In this document: positions 41,262-41,911 of the stretch, piece by piece | How positions within the stretch are numbered: the first letter of the stretch is position 1 | Layout of the letters: each line of letters begins with the position of its first letter | NCBI GenBank assembly: GCA_021163775.1 | Contig: JAGGTI010000126.1 | Span: forward strand, 1 to 41,911 | Direction of reading: 5' to 3' | Source: Candidatus Zixiibacteriota bacterium | Lineage (GTDB): Bacteria > Zixibacteria > MSB-5A5 > GN15 > FEB-12 | Length of the DNA stretch: 41,911 nt | Position numbers and translations under genes: made by a program | The notes under the pieces: model-generated | The model's input: the letters and a program-made list of their open reading frames with translations, nothing else | What the model was told of the DNA's origin: nothing | The model's database searches: none

Positions 41262-41549
41262 ATGAAACCAGCCTTCGTATACATAATGGCCAGCGGCAAG
41301 AACGGTACGCTCTATATCGGGGTAACAACTGATCTGATCCGCCGAGTAACCGAACACATGAATAGTCTAACTGGCGGTTTTACTCAGAAATACGGCGTGC
41401 ACCGATTGGTTTACTACGAACTGTGTGATGACATCTATGAGGCTATCTGTCGTGAAAAACAATTGAAGAAATGGAACCGCAGTTGGAAGATTCGTCTGAT
41501 TTGGCGCTTCAATCCAGAGTGGACCAACTTATATTCCGCGATAATTTGA
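41262..41549 (+). CDS. GIY-YIG nuclease-domain protein (YhbQ/UPF0213-like)
   Basis: 95 residues from ATG 41262 (a GTG at 41241 is in frame). The whole protein is one GIY-YIG domain: VYIMASGKNGTLYIGVT (GIY-YIG core at about 4-20), RRVTEHM with the arginine, and EAICREKQLKKWNRSWK with the glutamate. Small stand-alone members are of uncertain role, with suggested DNA repair. It lies between repeats and next to an IS, so it may be mobile or accessory. Confidence 0.88.
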   Translation: MKPAFVYIMASGKNGTLYIGVTTDLIRRVTEHMNSLTGGFTQKYGVHRLVYYELCDDIYEAICREKQLKKWNRSWKIRLIWRFNPEWTNLYSAII

Positions 41550-41550
41550 G

Positions 41551-41580
41551 GCCATAGATTCCCGTCTACACGGGAATGAC
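41551..41580. repeat. Dispersed palindromic repeat, ATTCCCGT type
   Basis: GCCATAGATTCCCGTCTACA then CGGGAATGAC, with the perfect hairpin ATTCCCGT-ctac-ACGGGAAT. The left half GGCCATAGATTC recurs at 41818-41829, immediately before the IS30-type sequence. Confidence 0.7.
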
Positions 41581-41696
41581 TGGGCTATGCCTGGACCAGA
41601 TGGGCGGAAATGGTGCCATACGCACATTTTTTCTGTCACCACCGTCTCTTTTCTGTCTCGCACGTCCTTTCTTGTCACACGCATTCCTTAAAGTCT

Positions 41697-41726
41697 CACC
41701 CGCGAAGGCGGGTGCCCATGTCCACT
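41697..41726. repeat. Dispersed repeat, CCCATGTCCACT type, copy 2
   Basis: Hairpin CACCCGC-gaag-GCGGGTG followed by CCCATGTCCACT, matching 41150-41180. The stretch 41581-41828 has no supported gene. Confidence 0.6.
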
Positions 41727-41829
41727 CGCCTCCCTGAAAAGCAATCAACGATCTATCTGAAGAGTTGCCCCAATAGGCCGTCCGCGCGATAGTACTTCCG
41801 TTCTGCGATGACTAGTGGCCATAGATTCG

Positions 41830-41911
41830 CTCAATTCACAAACGAAGTGCAACACCTGTATAAGGTGTTGTTATGGGAAAGAAATACAATCAGCTCACCA
41901 TTGAAGAGCGG
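41830..41911 (+). mobile_element. Left end of an IS30-family insertion sequence (cut by window edge)
   Basis: The start of an IS30-type transposase lies 43 bases in. Between, a perfect hairpin CAACACCT-gtata-AGGTGTTG (41850-41870) and the end-like TTCACAAACGAAGTGCAAC are present. The exact terminal base is uncertain; the right end is outside the window. Confidence 0.65.
41873..41911 (+). CDS. IS30-family transposase, N-terminal fragment in window
   Basis: ATG 41873 opens MGKKYNQLTIEER, the usual start of IS30 transposases (helix-turn-helix N-terminus), and runs off the window after 13 codons. The ribosome site AAGGTG is within the right arm of the 41850-41870 hairpin. DDE domain not visible. 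Confidence 0.75.
   Translation, partial: MGKKYNQLTIEER

Overview
The window looks like chromosome of an uncultured-type bacterium of the FCB superphylum (Bacteroidota/Zixibacteria side). This is inferred from gene content, not from a marker-gene search. Supporting signs are a type IX secretion (PorU/PorV) locus with FlgD/T9SS-like C-terminal domains, a Bat aerotolerance operon, a b558-type succinate dehydrogenase anchor, DUF5683-like proteins and many short intergenic palindromic repeats built on a TAGTAGGT(C/T)GAAACC core. Several strong promoters fit the TTGACA-17-TATAAT pattern.

Layout. 1-711 (minus) is the membrane anchor of succinate dehydrogenase, cut by the window edge. 1019-2492 holds two small secreted proteins, the second ending inside a repeat. 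2841-4900 is sucCD, followed by a locally duplicated repeat block. 5292-8062 is an accessory patch: an unknown ORF, a PEP-CTERM C-type-lectin protein, a TIR-domain protein of anti-phage type and an alkyltransferase-like DNA repair protein. 8482-10489 carries tryptophanase and a small lipoprotein. 10692-23655 is a surface/secretion cluster behind a consensus promoter and a long structured leader: PorU-like C25 peptidase, a giant PorV with an inserted beta-propeller region, an M6 metalloprotease with a T9SS-like tail, two DUF5683-like proteins and an NHL-repeat lipoprotein. 23789-25123 holds a truncated outer-membrane protein gene (minus) facing a UbiA prenyltransferase resembling DGGGP synthases.

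25269-35451 is a ten-gene Bat operon with mostly overlapping or closely spaced genes: BatD-like, MoxR, DUF58, TPR/SurA-like lipoprotein, second BatD-like, BatA, BatB, BatC, BatD, BatE. MoxR and the vWA proteins would form the ATPase-adaptor core, and three BatD-type membrane proteins give it an unusual expanded form. 35544-37555 is a two-gene operon (flippase-like membrane protein, CorA). 37826-38143 is debris of a bacillithiol gene (bshA) and another fragment. 38214-39464 is a MinD/FlhG-like ATPase, then a CDF cation exporter, a convergent GYD-domain gene, a selenocysteine tRNA with its own promoter, a GIY-YIG protein, repeats, and the left end of an IS30-type element running off the window.

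Most interesting points: the PorV chimera, the triplicated BatD module, the selenocysteine tRNA with a short acceptor/T branch, the structured leader before porU, the TIR gene beside an alkyltransferase-like gene, and the bshA ruin. I did not find a CRISPR array or rRNA genes.
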